From: JASMTM01 sp964441735
GTDB lineage: Bacteria; Thermotogota; Thermotogae; Petrotogales; Kosmotogaceae
Length of the DNA: 64,000 nt
Direction of reading: 5' to 3'
NCBI GenBank assembly: GCA_964441735.1
Contig: CAYTVB010000003.1
Coordinates: forward strand, 21,183 to 85,182
The notes under the pieces were generated by a model that made no database searches, was not told the DNA's origin, and saw only the letters and a list, made by a program, of their open reading frames with translations. The position numbers and the translations under genes are program-made. Shown here piece after piece: positions 37,667 to 47,324 of the stretch; the stretch's first letter is position 1; every line of letters begins with the position of its first letter.

Positions 37667-40429
37667 GTGCATAGTATAGAAGTAAAATATGAAAATATCA
37701 TACTCGAATTAATTCCGACGGACCTATTAAAAAATGATAAAAGATTGATACGGCTCAGAAAAAAGGGTAAAGGGTCGGCATATTTTTCGATACATTACGG
37801 GAATGGATTTGATCAAAGAACCTCCCTTTTATCAGAATGTACTGACATTTTTGTTCCGGCTGGAAATAAAATTGAATTTAGACTAGAGGTTGATAAAAAC
37901 AGTAAAATATTTACCACTGAATTGCCTCAAGTAAAGCTGATGAAATTTCATGTTTTGATGTTTTCACATGTAGATTATGGTTATACTTCTCCTGTAAGTG
38001 GGGTATGGAAAAATCAGGCTAAGTATACAAAACAGGCTTTAGAATTTTTTGAGCAAAGCAAAAATCTGGATACCAGATCACATTTTCGATGGAATGTCGA
38101 AACTACCTGGGCACTTAAAGCTTTTCTCGAACATTCAACAATAGATGAAAAAATAAAACTATATGACCTGGTTAAAAGGGGAATTTTTGATATTGGATCA
38201 ATATATTTACATCACTACACAGATCTAACGGAGTATGAGGAGTTATACAAAGCTTTTGAATATGTAAGAGAATTGAAGAAAAATAAAATAGATTTAAAAA
38301 GCTGTTTCTTAAGCGATGTTCCAGGTGTAAGTGGAGGTTTTTTAGATATCCTAGCTATTAACGGGATAAAATATCTCTTCCTGTCTGTGAACAATTTCAT
38401 AGCGCCTTTTCTCGCCTATACAAACCTTGAGACACCCTTTATCTGGAAAACGGATAATGAAAATGAAATTCTGGTGTGGTTTACCGAAGATCCTAAGTAT
38501 GCGTACATTGAAGGTCATAAGTACCTTGCACGAGATTTTGAAGAAATGAAAGATGGGATAATTGAAAAAATGCTATCTCTTGATGAAAAAGGATTTGATT
38601 TGCCTGATTATGCAATACCCATGGCAATAGATAATGTCCCTCCAACTTACAAACCTGTTAAACTTATTGAACGCTGGAATAAGGAATTTGATAATCCTGT
38701 AATAAAAACATCAACCGTAACATCTTTTTTTGAGCAACTTGAAGAAAACAAAGATAAGCTTAAAAAGGTTACGGGCAATTTTAATGGATGGTGGACTTCA
38801 AATATATTGAGTTATCCAAGAGAAAACGGTCTCGCAAAAGAGACATATGCTATCCTTCATGAAGCAGCGATGCTAGATTGCTATAACGGAAATTATTTAA
38901 GTAAAGAGATTCAAAACGAGTTTGAAAGACTCTCTTCTTTCAACGAACATTCCGGTGGTGGAGGAGCTTACAAATCTGAAGATATATTTGAGATTCTTGA
39001 AGCTGTGAAAGAAGGATTTGGAAGGATTTATAAAGCCTATTATAACTCTGAAAAGTTAATAGCAGCAGAAAGGAGCTGCATTTTTTCTGAAGGCGATGAT
39101 CTTGTCTTGATAAATCCCCTATCCTTTTCAAGAAATTCAATCGCGTGTTATAAGAGTAAAGACTTAAGAGGAAAAAGAGTCACCATAAAAGATAAAGCTA
39201 GTGGAGAAAAATTACCCGCAGGAGTTTATGATGATACTCTTTATTTCGATCCCATAGCAATGGAAGCATTTGGCTATAGGTCCTTTTCGTTAAATTTTTC
39301 AGAAAACAATGAAAAGAATTTCGAAGAGAAGAAGGGACAGTTAGAATTAGAGAATGAATTTTATAAAATAAAGCTGGACCGGTTCGGAAATATTGTTTCA
39401 CTTGTTGATCTGGAGCTTAATTGTGATCTGGTGGAACCCGGAAAAAGCTTTGGCAGGATCTTAATTACCAGACAGAATGTGAATCCAATAGATAACCTTG
39501 ACAATGCACCACAACACGATGAACTATATACAGGCAAAAGCAGTGAAATGTTAATTGAAGATTATTTACCCGGGTTAGCCAAATATTGTATTAAGAAAAC
39601 AGAAGTTGGTTCATTTATTAAAATTGAAAAAGATAATAATACTTATTCTCCAATTAAAAAAACAATATTTCTTCCCAGAAAAAAGAAAGAGATTTATCTG
39701 ATGATAAGGCTTGACTATCTTTTTGATATTGGTCCTTCAGATTTTCTTTTTGCAGAGTTGTCTTTGAATAGTTCAAATCCCAAAGTTTTTTATACAACTC
39801 CCGGAAAGATAGAAGATATATCCAATCAGATATCTGGAAGTGGAAAGGATGCATTAACTGTACTTGATGCAATAGGAATTGATGATGATGAAAAAACTGT
39901 AAATCTGGCGTTGAACGGGATAAACCTTTTTGATTTAGAGAAACCATCACCATTCAAATTTAGAAAAATTATTCCTGAATCCTCCCGTATTTATTTACGA
40001 CTGCTTAATGGAAATATGCAAAATAGATTTGCAAGTCCATATTCAAATAGTAAACCCTATGAATTTTCAATAAAAATGTCCTCTGGCAAAAAAAGCAAAG
40101 GACTTCATTTTTATGGAAGAGATTTCAGATTTCAAATGAAAGCTTTTAAAGCGAAAAGTAATGACTACAAAGGAAGGTTGCATAATTTTGAGAGTTCTAA
40201 AAATGTTGAAGTGAGCTTTCTGGATGGTTCCGGCAAAGTTTTAAAGATTCTTTTGAAGGAATATGAAGGAAAAAATGGCAGTTTTAAAATAACAAACTCA
40301 AAAATGAAGATAATTGCGATTTGTAAAGAAATTAACAAACATAAATGCTTTAAGGACAGCAAAAAAGAAATCTCACTGAGGCCCTTTGAAAGCCTCATAG
40401 TAACAATAAATAATGGGGTGGAGCAATGA
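37667..40429 (+). CDS. GH38-type alpha-mannosidase, cytoplasmic, divergent
   Basis: 920 residues from GTG 37667, with GGTAGAG 8 nt upstream and 10 nt after lacI; the frame is open to TTG 37646 inside lacI. A beta-rich N-terminal extension of about 90 residues precedes the GH38 barrel. Metal ligands His101 and Asp103 are in FSHVDYG, the likely nucleophile Asp217 in LSDVPGVSGG, and a His in FNEHSGGGG. A long C-terminal beta-sandwich region (about 470-920) is usual for GH38. No signal peptide. Motif variants pair it with the secreted 34479 enzyme, suggesting a common substrate type. Stop overlaps the next gene by 4 nt. Confidence 0.8.
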   Translation: MHSIEVKYENIILELIPTDLLKNDKRLIRLRKKGKGSAYFSIHYGNGFDQRTSLLSECTDIFVPAGNKIEFRLEVDKNSKIFTTELPQVKLMKFHVLMFSHVDYGYTSPVSGVWKNQAKYTKQALEFFEQSKNLDTRSHFRWNVETTWALKAFLEHSTIDEKIKLYDLVKRGIFDIGSIYLHHYTDLTEYEELYKAFEYVRELKKNKIDLKSCFLSDVPGVSGGFLDILAINGIKYLFLSVNNFIAPFLAYTNLETPFIWKTDNENEILVWFTEDPKYAYIEGHKYLARDFEEMKDGIIEKMLSLDEKGFDLPDYAIPMAIDNVPPTYKPVKLIERWNKEFDNPVIKTSTVTSFFEQLEENKDKLKKVTGNFNGWWTSNILSYPRENGLAKETYAILHEAAMLDCYNGNYLSKEIQNEFERLSSFNEHSGGGGAYKSEDIFEILEAVKEGFGRIYKAYYNSEKLIAAERSCIFSEGDDLVLINPLSFSRNSIACYKSKDLRGKRVTIKDKASGEKLPAGVYDDTLYFDPIAMEAFGYRSFSLNFSENNEKNFEEKKGQLELENEFYKIKLDRFGNIVSLVDLELNCDLVEPGKSFGRILITRQNVNPIDNLDNAPQHDELYTGKSSEMLIEDYLPGLAKYCIKKTEVGSFIKIEKDNNTYSPIKKTIFLPRKKKEIYLMIRLDYLFDIGPSDFLFAELSLNSSNPKVFYTTPGKIEDISNQISGSGKDALTVLDAIGIDDDEKTVNLALNGINLFDLEKPSPFKFRKIIPESSRIYLRLLNGNMQNRFASPYSNSKPYEFSIKMSSGKKSKGLHFYGRDFRFQMKAFKAKSNDYKGRLHNFESSKNVEVSFLDGSGKVLKILLKEYEGKNGSFKITNSKMKIIAICKEINKHKCFKDSKKEISLRPFESLIVTINNGVEQ

Positions 40430-41421
40430 GAGGAGACTTTACCCAATTCAGAAAGGCTTTGATGCTTGAAGGAGAGCCCGGGTATGTCCCTAAAGCGGAA
40501 CTGTGGATTGACAAAAAGATTATGTCAGACTTCTTAAAGAGAGAAGTAAAAGATGCCATTGTCGATACAAATAATGTAATTGAATTCTGGTATAAAGCAG
40601 GCTATGACTATGCCCATATAGTTCCTTCCTACACTCTTCATGAGAGGTTTGAATGGGTAGAAGAACACAAAGGAGCTATTGGTTCATGGGATGAATTTAA
40701 GAAATTTCCCTGGCCAACAATTGAGGACGTGGATTTCTCACCGGTTGAAAAAGCTGTAAGCGTGTTACCCGAAAAGATGAAAATAATCTCCGGGACACTT
40801 TCAGGTGTATTTGAAGAAAGCTGGATGTTGATGGGTTTTGAGACATTTGCATTGAAACTGATTGAAGATTATTCTTTGGTAAAAGCTGTTATTGATCGTG
40901 TTGGTGCTTTTATGTACGAAATTATTGATAGGGTTACTCAAATAGATGGTGTAGGAGCCATATGGCATTCTGACGATATTGCCTACAAAACATCTACACT
41001 ACTTTCTCCTCAACATTATCGCAAACTTATTTTTCCATGGTACAAACACTTTGGTAATATCGTTCACGAGAGAAACATGCCATTTATGTATCATTCTGAT
41101 GGTTGCCTCTGGGAGGTTCTTGAAGATTTGATTGAATGTGGGTTCAATTCTATTCATCCTGTAGAACCCTTAAGCATGGATATATCAGAATTAAAGAAGC
41201 AGTATGGTGATACCTTATGTATTATCGGTAATATTGAAGTAGATTCTTTTCTTACCAGAGGAACACCACAAAAGATAGAGGAAGAGGTTAGGAGTAAGAT
41301 TGAAGCCCTTGCCCCCGGAGGAGGTTACTGTTGCGGCTCAAGTAACACAATACCGGAATGGGTACCTTACATGAATTATATTGCGATGATAGAAGCAATT
41401 GAAAGGTATGGTAATTATTAG
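40426..41421 (+). CDS. UroD/MtaA-superfamily methyltransferase-like protein
   Basis: 331 residues, TIM-barrel of the uroporphyrinogen decarboxylase superfamily, whose non-heme members move methyl groups between a substrate and a corrinoid protein using zinc. Candidate zinc ligands are His223 and Cys227 in YHSDGCLW and Cys302/Cys303 in GGGYCCGSSN. The block GVGAIWHSDDIAY and the C-terminal SSNTIPEWVPYMNY fit this subgroup. The start overlaps the GH38 gene by 4 nt. A true UroD function is unlikely given the corrinoid protein and RACo-like activator nearby. Which methyl transfer it does is unknown. Confidence 0.8.
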   Translation: MRGDFTQFRKALMLEGEPGYVPKAELWIDKKIMSDFLKREVKDAIVDTNNVIEFWYKAGYDYAHIVPSYTLHERFEWVEEHKGAIGSWDEFKKFPWPTIEDVDFSPVEKAVSVLPEKMKIISGTLSGVFEESWMLMGFETFALKLIEDYSLVKAVIDRVGAFMYEIIDRVTQIDGVGAIWHSDDIAYKTSTLLSPQHYRKLIFPWYKHFGNIVHERNMPFMYHSDGCLWEVLEDLIECGFNSIHPVEPLSMDISELKKQYGDTLCIIGNIEVDSFLTRGTPQKIEEEVRSKIEALAPGGGYCCGSSNTIPEWVPYMNYIAMIEAIERYGNY

Positions 41422-41441
41422 ATCAAGGAGGTTATTGTTAT

Positions 41442-42659
41442 ATGACTTCAAGAGAAAGAATTTTGAAAGTACTTGACCACGAAGAACCTGATAGGGTTCC
41501 TATAGATTTAGGGGGCATGCGTTCCACAGGTATACACGCCATCGCTTATAAAAATCTTAAGGAATTCCTTAAATGCAAAGACAAAAGTGTAAAAATCTAT
41601 GATGTATTTCAACAGCTGGCGCTGGTTGAAGATAATATAAGAAGAAGAATTCATGGCGATGTAGTGGAGTTAAAGAGACTTGACGGTGGTTTTGGTAGCA
41701 GGATTAACAGCTGGAAAAAGTTTCAAATGTTCCCTGATGATGGAGAATATTATGTGCCTGAGAATTTCAATCCCGAAGAGCAGAGCGATGGTTCTCTTGT
41801 AGTAAAAATGAATAATAAAGCTGTCGCTTCTATGCCAAAAGGTGGTTATTATTTTGATGGACGTTACTTTCCTTTATCCGGAGTAACGGAGAAAACTAAA
41901 ATTGATAAAGCTTTAAATAGTAGCATAACTGAAGAAGAACTTGATTTTTTGGAAAATCAAGCCAGAGAAATTAGGGAAAGTACTGATTGTGCCATCATGG
42001 GCTCTTTTGGAGGAAATTTCCTTGAAGCCGGTCACTTTTACTTTGGATATCAAGAATTTATGGAACGAATAATCACTGATAGAGGTTTAGTTGAATATTT
42101 CCTTAACAGGCTGGAAGAAAAATATCTGAATGATCTTGAGAAATACCTTGATCGAGTAGGTAAGTATCTCGACCTAATTGTTCTGGGCGATGATTATGGA
42201 ACCCAGGAAAATAGCCAAATTTCACCATTAATGTTCCGTAAGCTGTTCAAACCACATATGAAGGCATTGTGTGATTTAATAAAAAAAAGAAGTAAGGATA
42301 TACGTATTTTTTTACATTCCTGTGGATCGGTAATCAGACTCATTCCTGATTTTATTGATGCTGGAATTGAAGTTTTAAATCCAGTACAAACAAATGCCAA
42401 AGGAATGGACCCTTCGATTTTGAAAAAGGAATTCGGGAAAGAATTGACTTTTTGGGGAGGTGGTTGTGATACCCAATATGTTCTTCCCTTTGGTAGTCTT
42501 GAAGAACTTGAGGATGATGTGAAAAAACGTATGGATATTTTTGCCCCTGATGGTGGATTTGTTTTTGCTGCAATACACAATATTCAAAAAGAGGTTTCTC
42601 CAGAAAAAATAGTTTCGCTTTACGATAATGCTTATGAGTTTGGATCGTATGGAAAGTGA
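41442..42659 (+). CDS. UroD/MtaA-superfamily methyltransferase
   Basis: 405 residues. The N-terminal TSRERILKVLDHEEPDRVPIDLGG is the standard opening of corrinoid-linked UroD proteins. Zinc ligands are clear: His292 and Cys294 in LHSCGS, and a Cys near 342 in GGGCDTQYV, the H-x-C...C set known from MtaA/MtbA. GGAGG precedes the ATG. Located 20 nt after the shorter UroD homologue and 9 nt before a classical GH38 gene. Could be the substrate:corrinoid transferase or the corrinoid:acceptor transferase. Confidence 0.85.
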   Translation: MTSRERILKVLDHEEPDRVPIDLGGMRSTGIHAIAYKNLKEFLKCKDKSVKIYDVFQQLALVEDNIRRRIHGDVVELKRLDGGFGSRINSWKKFQMFPDDGEYYVPENFNPEEQSDGSLVVKMNNKAVASMPKGGYYFDGRYFPLSGVTEKTKIDKALNSSITEEELDFLENQAREIRESTDCAIMGSFGGNFLEAGHFYFGYQEFMERIITDRGLVEYFLNRLEEKYLNDLEKYLDRVGKYLDLIVLGDDYGTQENSQISPLMFRKLFKPHMKALCDLIKKRSKDIRIFLHSCGSVIRLIPDFIDAGIEVLNPVQTNAKGMDPSILKKEFGKELTFWGGGCDTQYVLPFGSLEELEDDVKKRMDIFAPDGGFVFAAIHNIQKEVSPEKIVSLYDNAYEFGSYGK

Positions 42660-42668
42660 GGTACATAG

Positions 42669-45314
42669 ATGAAAAATAAGAAGGGAAAGGTATTTATCAT
42701 ATCTCATACCCACTGGGATAGAGAGTGGTACCAGCCATTTCAGAAATTTAGATTCAGACTTGTGGAGATGATAAATGAACTCATTGAAATATTAGAAAGG
42801 GATAAGAATTACAGATGTTTTAACCTTGATGGTCAAACAGTGGTGCTTGAAGATTATCTTGATATTATGCCGGAAAACAAAGAAAAAATAATTCAACTTG
42901 TAAAATCGGATAGATTGGGGATAGGTCCCTGGTATGTGCAGATGGATCAATTTCTTGTAGATGGCGAATCTATTATAAGAAATCTAATGTATGGAAAAGC
43001 GTTATCAAAAGAATTTGGAGGAATACAATCTTTAGGATATTTACCTGATAGTTTTGGCCACAATTCACAAATACCACAAATCCTAAGGAATTTTGGAATA
43101 GAGACATGTCTTTTATGGCGAGGAATATCCGGTGATGATTTACCCTGGGAATTTATCTGGGAAGGTGCAGATGGCTCAACATTGATGTCATACAGATTAC
43201 CTGAACCTATAGGTTACTGTAATGCTTCAGTAACTCCAGATGGTAAAGAGGTTGATAAAGAAACAATGCTCAAACTGAAAAGGGAGTTTTCAAAAAACAC
43301 GAAGACAGGACTGGTACTTCTCATGGACGGATGTGATCATAAAAGAGTAAATACATCGATAAGAGATACTATAAAATGCTTGCAGAGCGAAGATAATGAA
43401 TATGTTTTTGAACAGGTTCTATTAAACGAACTCTCTGAAGAAATAAAAACAAGGTATTCTGATTATCTGGATGAACTTCCGACTATCAAAGGTGAATTGA
43501 GATCTGTTAATAAATCCAGGAGAGGTGTAATGAATTTTATATTACCCAATGTTTTGTCATCGCGATACAATAACAAAAAAGCTAACTGGCAAATCATAAA
43601 TGAAATAGAAAAAGTGACTGAACCTCTTTCTGTCTTTAACTGGTTAACGGGTCAGACATATCCTGGAACATTTCTTGACAAATCATGGAAATTGATCTTA
43701 AAGAACCAAGCGCACGACAGCATAGGCGGTTGTAGCACGGATGAAGTACACAGGGATGTACAAGCTCGCTTTGAATGGGCCTCACAAATTAATGAAAGTA
43801 TAATTAAACGTTCATTAATGAACTTATCAGATAATACACAAAAAGAATCACAGGATCATGTTTTTATTTACAATCCGGGTTATGTTGATTCCGATGAATG
43901 TATACATTTTATTGTTGATATCCCTGCAGATGTTTTTGATCCCGTTAAAAATGGAGTGCTTTTTAAAGATATGAATGGAGAGTTTCTGGACAGCCAGTTA
44001 ATTGACATGAAAAAAAGAACAAAGGCACTTGACTATTTTGGTAATTCAGCCCCAATTTTTGAAGTATATGAAATTGAAGCAGTTGTAAAGAAAAAAATGC
44101 CAGGTATTAGTTTCACTAAAATGAAAGTAGAATCGTGTGATAAAAAAGAGAAAGGAACCAACGAAAATAAACTAAAAAAGCTTGAAAACGAGTATCTTAT
44201 TATTGAGCCTCTAAAAAATGGAGAAGTTAAGGTTTCTGATAAAAAGACATCGAAATCTGTAATTACCAATCATTTCATTGATAGTGGGGATAACGGAGAT
44301 GGTTATGTTTATTCGAAGCCCAATAATAACACTGAGATTAGCAGTTTGGATAAATTAAAAGAGATTAAAATAGAAAAAGCTTACTTGCTGGATAAAATGA
44401 CTTTGAGATATTCTCTTGATATTCCAAAAAAACTGGTTGACGAAGGACAGTCAAGAAGCGAGGAAACTGACGAACTCAAAATCGAAACTCAAATAACACT
44501 TAAGAAATACTCAAAAAGGGTTGAATTCAAAACAAAGATCGAAAACCGCTGCGATAATCATAGAGTAATTGTCAGCTTTATTCCTGAAAACGTTACCGGT
44601 GAGTTTTTTTATACGACGCCTTTTGATTTGGTAAAAATGAATAACAATGAGTTCTTTAATGAAAATCAACCAGAACACTGGATAGAGAACCCACCGAATG
44701 CTTTTCCCAATCAGGGTCTTTTTGGAGAGTTATACAGTGAACAGGGTACTGATGGCTACGCCATTGCGAACAAGGGAATATACGAGTTTATTAAGACTGA
44801 AGTAGGTTTGGATCTCACATTGCTTAGATCAGTCGGGCATATTGGGTCTCCCTTTAGGCTTTCCTGTATGAAACGAAATGCCGGTCCATCAATAGAAACG
44901 CCACAGGCCCAGATGCATGGAATCCACGATTTTAATTATTGCCTGTTTTTCTTTGATTCTGAGGAAGAGCTTATTAAAGAGGCTGAACGTTATCACAATG
45001 AGCAGGTAGCGATATCGTCCAATTGTAAACAACATTATTTGAAGGAACCAATCTCAATAGAATCGTCAACAACAAGATTGACTACTATTAAACAGTCAAT
45101 TGATGGTGAAGGAGTAATGTTAAGATTAGTTAACCTTGGAACTGAATGTGATCTTATCAAACTCAATATTGGCTTTGAAGCAAGTGCTGTATATGTTTGT
45201 AAGTTGGATGAATCAATTATAAAGCAGCTGGATTTGGTAGATGGTGTTTCAATACCGATCAATGCCAAGGAAATAAAAACTATAAAGTTTGCGCTTAAGG
45301 AGGTTGTCAAATGA
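42669..45314 (+). CDS. Classical GH38 alpha-mannosidase
   Basis: 881 residues, cytoplasmic, of the MngB/bacterial alpha-mannosidase type. SHTHWDREW gives metal ligands His15 and Asp17; YLPDSFGHN gives nucleophile Asp127; NQAHDSIGGCS gives the fourth ligand His. The C-terminal half is the usual beta-sandwich set. Cleaves terminal alpha-mannosyl residues from imported oligosaccharides or glycerate/phosphate conjugates. ATG with GTGAGG upstream. Sits between the UroD pair and the corrinoid protein, with a 4-nt overlap to the latter, so sugar cleavage and methyl-transfer genes are translationally interlocked. Confidence 0.92.
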   Translation: MKNKKGKVFIISHTHWDREWYQPFQKFRFRLVEMINELIEILERDKNYRCFNLDGQTVVLEDYLDIMPENKEKIIQLVKSDRLGIGPWYVQMDQFLVDGESIIRNLMYGKALSKEFGGIQSLGYLPDSFGHNSQIPQILRNFGIETCLLWRGISGDDLPWEFIWEGADGSTLMSYRLPEPIGYCNASVTPDGKEVDKETMLKLKREFSKNTKTGLVLLMDGCDHKRVNTSIRDTIKCLQSEDNEYVFEQVLLNELSEEIKTRYSDYLDELPTIKGELRSVNKSRRGVMNFILPNVLSSRYNNKKANWQIINEIEKVTEPLSVFNWLTGQTYPGTFLDKSWKLILKNQAHDSIGGCSTDEVHRDVQARFEWASQINESIIKRSLMNLSDNTQKESQDHVFIYNPGYVDSDECIHFIVDIPADVFDPVKNGVLFKDMNGEFLDSQLIDMKKRTKALDYFGNSAPIFEVYEIEAVVKKKMPGISFTKMKVESCDKKEKGTNENKLKKLENEYLIIEPLKNGEVKVSDKKTSKSVITNHFIDSGDNGDGYVYSKPNNNTEISSLDKLKEIKIEKAYLLDKMTLRYSLDIPKKLVDEGQSRSEETDELKIETQITLKKYSKRVEFKTKIENRCDNHRVIVSFIPENVTGEFFYTTPFDLVKMNNNEFFNENQPEHWIENPPNAFPNQGLFGELYSEQGTDGYAIANKGIYEFIKTEVGLDLTLLRSVGHIGSPFRLSCMKRNAGPSIETPQAQMHGIHDFNYCLFFFDSEEELIKEAERYHNEQVAISSNCKQHYLKEPISIESSTTRLTTIKQSIDGEGVMLRLVNLGTECDLIKLNIGFEASAVYVCKLDESIIKQLDLVDGVSIPINAKEIKTIKFALKEVVK

Positions 45315-45946
45315 ATTTGATGGTAAAACTTAAAGATTCAATCGTAAATACAAATCCGGAAGCATCAAAGCAGCTGACAAAACAGGCACTATCTGAAGGT
45401 TATGAGGCAAAAAAAATACTTGATGAAGCACTTATTCCTGGAATGGATGAAGTTGGCAAATTATTCAAAGAAGGAGATTATTTTGTTCCCGAAGTTCTTG
45501 TGGCTGCAAAAGCAATGCATGCTTCGATGGATATTATAGAACCATTACTGGTGAAGGGTGGAGTAAAAAAAGTCGGTAAAGTTATCGCGGGAACTATTGA
45601 AGGAGACCTTCATGATATTGGAAAAAATCTTGTGTGTATGATGCTGAAAGGAGCAGGTTTTGAGGTTATCGATCTTGGAGTTGATGTAAAGCCTGATGAT
45701 TTTGTTAAGGCAGTGAAAGAAAAGCGACCTGAATTTTTGCTTATTTCAGCACTTTTGACGAGCACAATGATAAACATGCCCAATGTAATAACGGCGCTTA
45801 AAAATGAAGGAATAAGAGATAAAGTAAAGGTCATCATTGGCGGAGCTCCTGTTAGTGAAAGCTATGCACAAGAAATTGGAGCAGACGGGTATTCTGAAGA
45901 TAGTACAGGTGCAGTTGAACTAATAAGAAAACTCGTAAAACAGTAG
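45311..45946 (+). CDS. Corrinoid (B12)-binding methyl-carrier protein
   Basis: 211 residues of the MtaC/MtbC type. An N-terminal four-helix cap (about 1-85) precedes a Rossmann-like cobalamin domain. The Co-ligand motif D-x-H-x2-G is Asp99-His101-Gly104 in EGDLHDIGKN. GGAPVSESYAQEIGADGY near the end contacts the nucleotide tail of the cofactor. It carries the methyl group between methyltransferases and must be reductively reactivated, matching the RACo-like protein at 29381. ATG overlaps the GH38 stop by 4 nt with AAGGAGG ahead. Confidence 0.95.
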   Translation: MNLMVKLKDSIVNTNPEASKQLTKQALSEGYEAKKILDEALIPGMDEVGKLFKEGDYFVPEVLVAAKAMHASMDIIEPLLVKGGVKKVGKVIAGTIEGDLHDIGKNLVCMMLKGAGFEVIDLGVDVKPDDFVKAVKEKRPEFLLISALLTSTMINMPNVITALKNEGIRDKVKVIIGGAPVSESYAQEIGADGYSEDSTGAVELIRKLVKQ

Positions 45947-45956
45947 GTAAAAGTTT

Positions 45957-47324
45957 ATGGAATTTATATCTGGAAGCGAGAATGGAAAAAGGATTCTTAT
46001 AGATGTTTTTAGAAAAAAAGAAACGGAAAGGGTACCCTGGGTTCCCTTTGCTGGAGTCCATTCAGGAAAACTGTTAAATTACAGTGCCGAAGAGATTTTA
46101 AAGGACTCAACAAAGCTCTATGAGTCGCTGCTTAAGGTTAAGAAGATGTATGAACCTGATGGAATGCCGGTTGTATTTGATCTTCAACTTGAAGCTGAGG
46201 TACTTGGATGTGAACTTCAATGGGACGAAAAATCTCCTCCCATGGTTAAAACACATCCTCTTTCAGAAAATAAAATTCCTTCTAAGATCCCAGAACCTGC
46301 TGAAGGGAGATATCCAGTTGTACTCGAGACAATGAAAAACTTAAAGTCCTCCATTGGTGATGAAGTAGCATTATTTGGATTGATTTGTGGACCTTTTACT
46401 TTAGCTTCTCATTTGAGAGGTACGCAGTTTTTTATGGATTTAATAGAGGATAGTGCTTATTCAGAGCAACTCATAAAATATACGACAAATGTCGTCAAAA
46501 GGGTTACAGATTTTTATATCAGTGAAGAAATGGATATTATCGCAGTAGTAGACCCTCTGGTTTCCCAAATATCTCCAAAGCATTTCATACAGCATTTGAA
46601 ATCACCTTTTAGAAAAATATTTAATTATATCAAAGAAAAAAATACTTTTAGCGCTTTTTTTGTATGTGGCGATGCCTCGAAGAATATAGAACCCATGTGT
46701 GAAACATTACCTGATGCTATTTTTGTAGATGAAAATGTAGATATTCGTAAAGCAAAAAAACTTACGAGTAGTAGAAACATAGTAATTGGCGGCAACATAC
46801 CTTTAACTACGACTATGCTGTATGGAACACAAATGGATAATATGAAGTACGCAGTCGATTTGATTGATTCAGTTGGGAAAAAGAACTTTATTCTTGCCCC
46901 TGGATGTGATATGCCTTACGATATTCCTCCTGAAAATGTTGTTGCGTCCGCGCAGGCAGCTAAGCGAACCGATGATATGAGGGAAATTATAAAGAACTAC
47001 AAAACCGAAGAAAGGCGTATAGATGTTAGGCTTCCAGATTATGAAAAACTTAATAAGCCTTTAATAGAAGTATTTACAATAGATTCCAGTACGTGTGCTG
47101 CATGTACTTATATGTACAGTACAGCTATGTTAGCAAAAAAAAGATTTGGAGAAAGCGTCGATGTTATCGAATATAAATCTACTACACTCGAAGGTATAGC
47201 GAGAGCAAGAAAGCTAAATATTGAGAAATTACCTTCAATTCTAATCAATGGCCAACTGGCTTTTTCATCTATAATTCCCGATCAAAAAGAGTTATTCAAA
47301 AAAATAGAAGACGTGTTGAAATGA
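45957..47324 (+). CDS. UroD-superfamily protein fused to a thioredoxin fold
   Basis: 455 residues. Residues about 5-345 are the UroD/MtaA barrel (RILIDVFRKKETERVPWVPFAG at the start). At the zinc site the usual H-x-C is F-V-C (Phe235, Cys237), so the His ligand appears lost; a second Cys (317) is in APGCDMPY. Residues about 368-455 form a thioredoxin/glutaredoxin-like domain with C-A-A-C at 380-383 and a LPSILING segment holding the expected cis-Pro. It follows the corrinoid gene by 10 nt and overlaps the CobW gene by 4 nt. The fusion suggests redox control or thiol methyl acceptance, both inference. Confidence 0.82.
   Translation: MEFISGSENGKRILIDVFRKKETERVPWVPFAGVHSGKLLNYSAEEILKDSTKLYESLLKVKKMYEPDGMPVVFDLQLEAEVLGCELQWDEKSPPMVKTHPLSENKIPSKIPEPAEGRYPVVLETMKNLKSSIGDEVALFGLICGPFTLASHLRGTQFFMDLIEDSAYSEQLIKYTTNVVKRVTDFYISEEMDIIAVVDPLVSQISPKHFIQHLKSPFRKIFNYIKEKNTFSAFFVCGDASKNIEPMCETLPDAIFVDENVDIRKAKKLTSSRNIVIGGNIPLTTTMLYGTQMDNMKYAVDLIDSVGKKNFILAPGCDMPYDIPPENVVASAQAAKRTDDMREIIKNYKTEERRIDVRLPDYEKLNKPLIEVFTIDSSTCAACTYMYSTAMLAKKRFGESVDVIEYKSTTLEGIARARKLNIEKLPSILINGQLAFSSIIPDQKELFKKIEDVLK

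Noticed and set aside
40426..47324. The UroD-family genes as heme-biosynthesis uroporphyrinogen decarboxylases
   Set aside because: H-x-C/C zinc-type motifs, three copies, and a corrinoid protein and activator in the same locus point to methyltransferases; no other heme genes are nearby.
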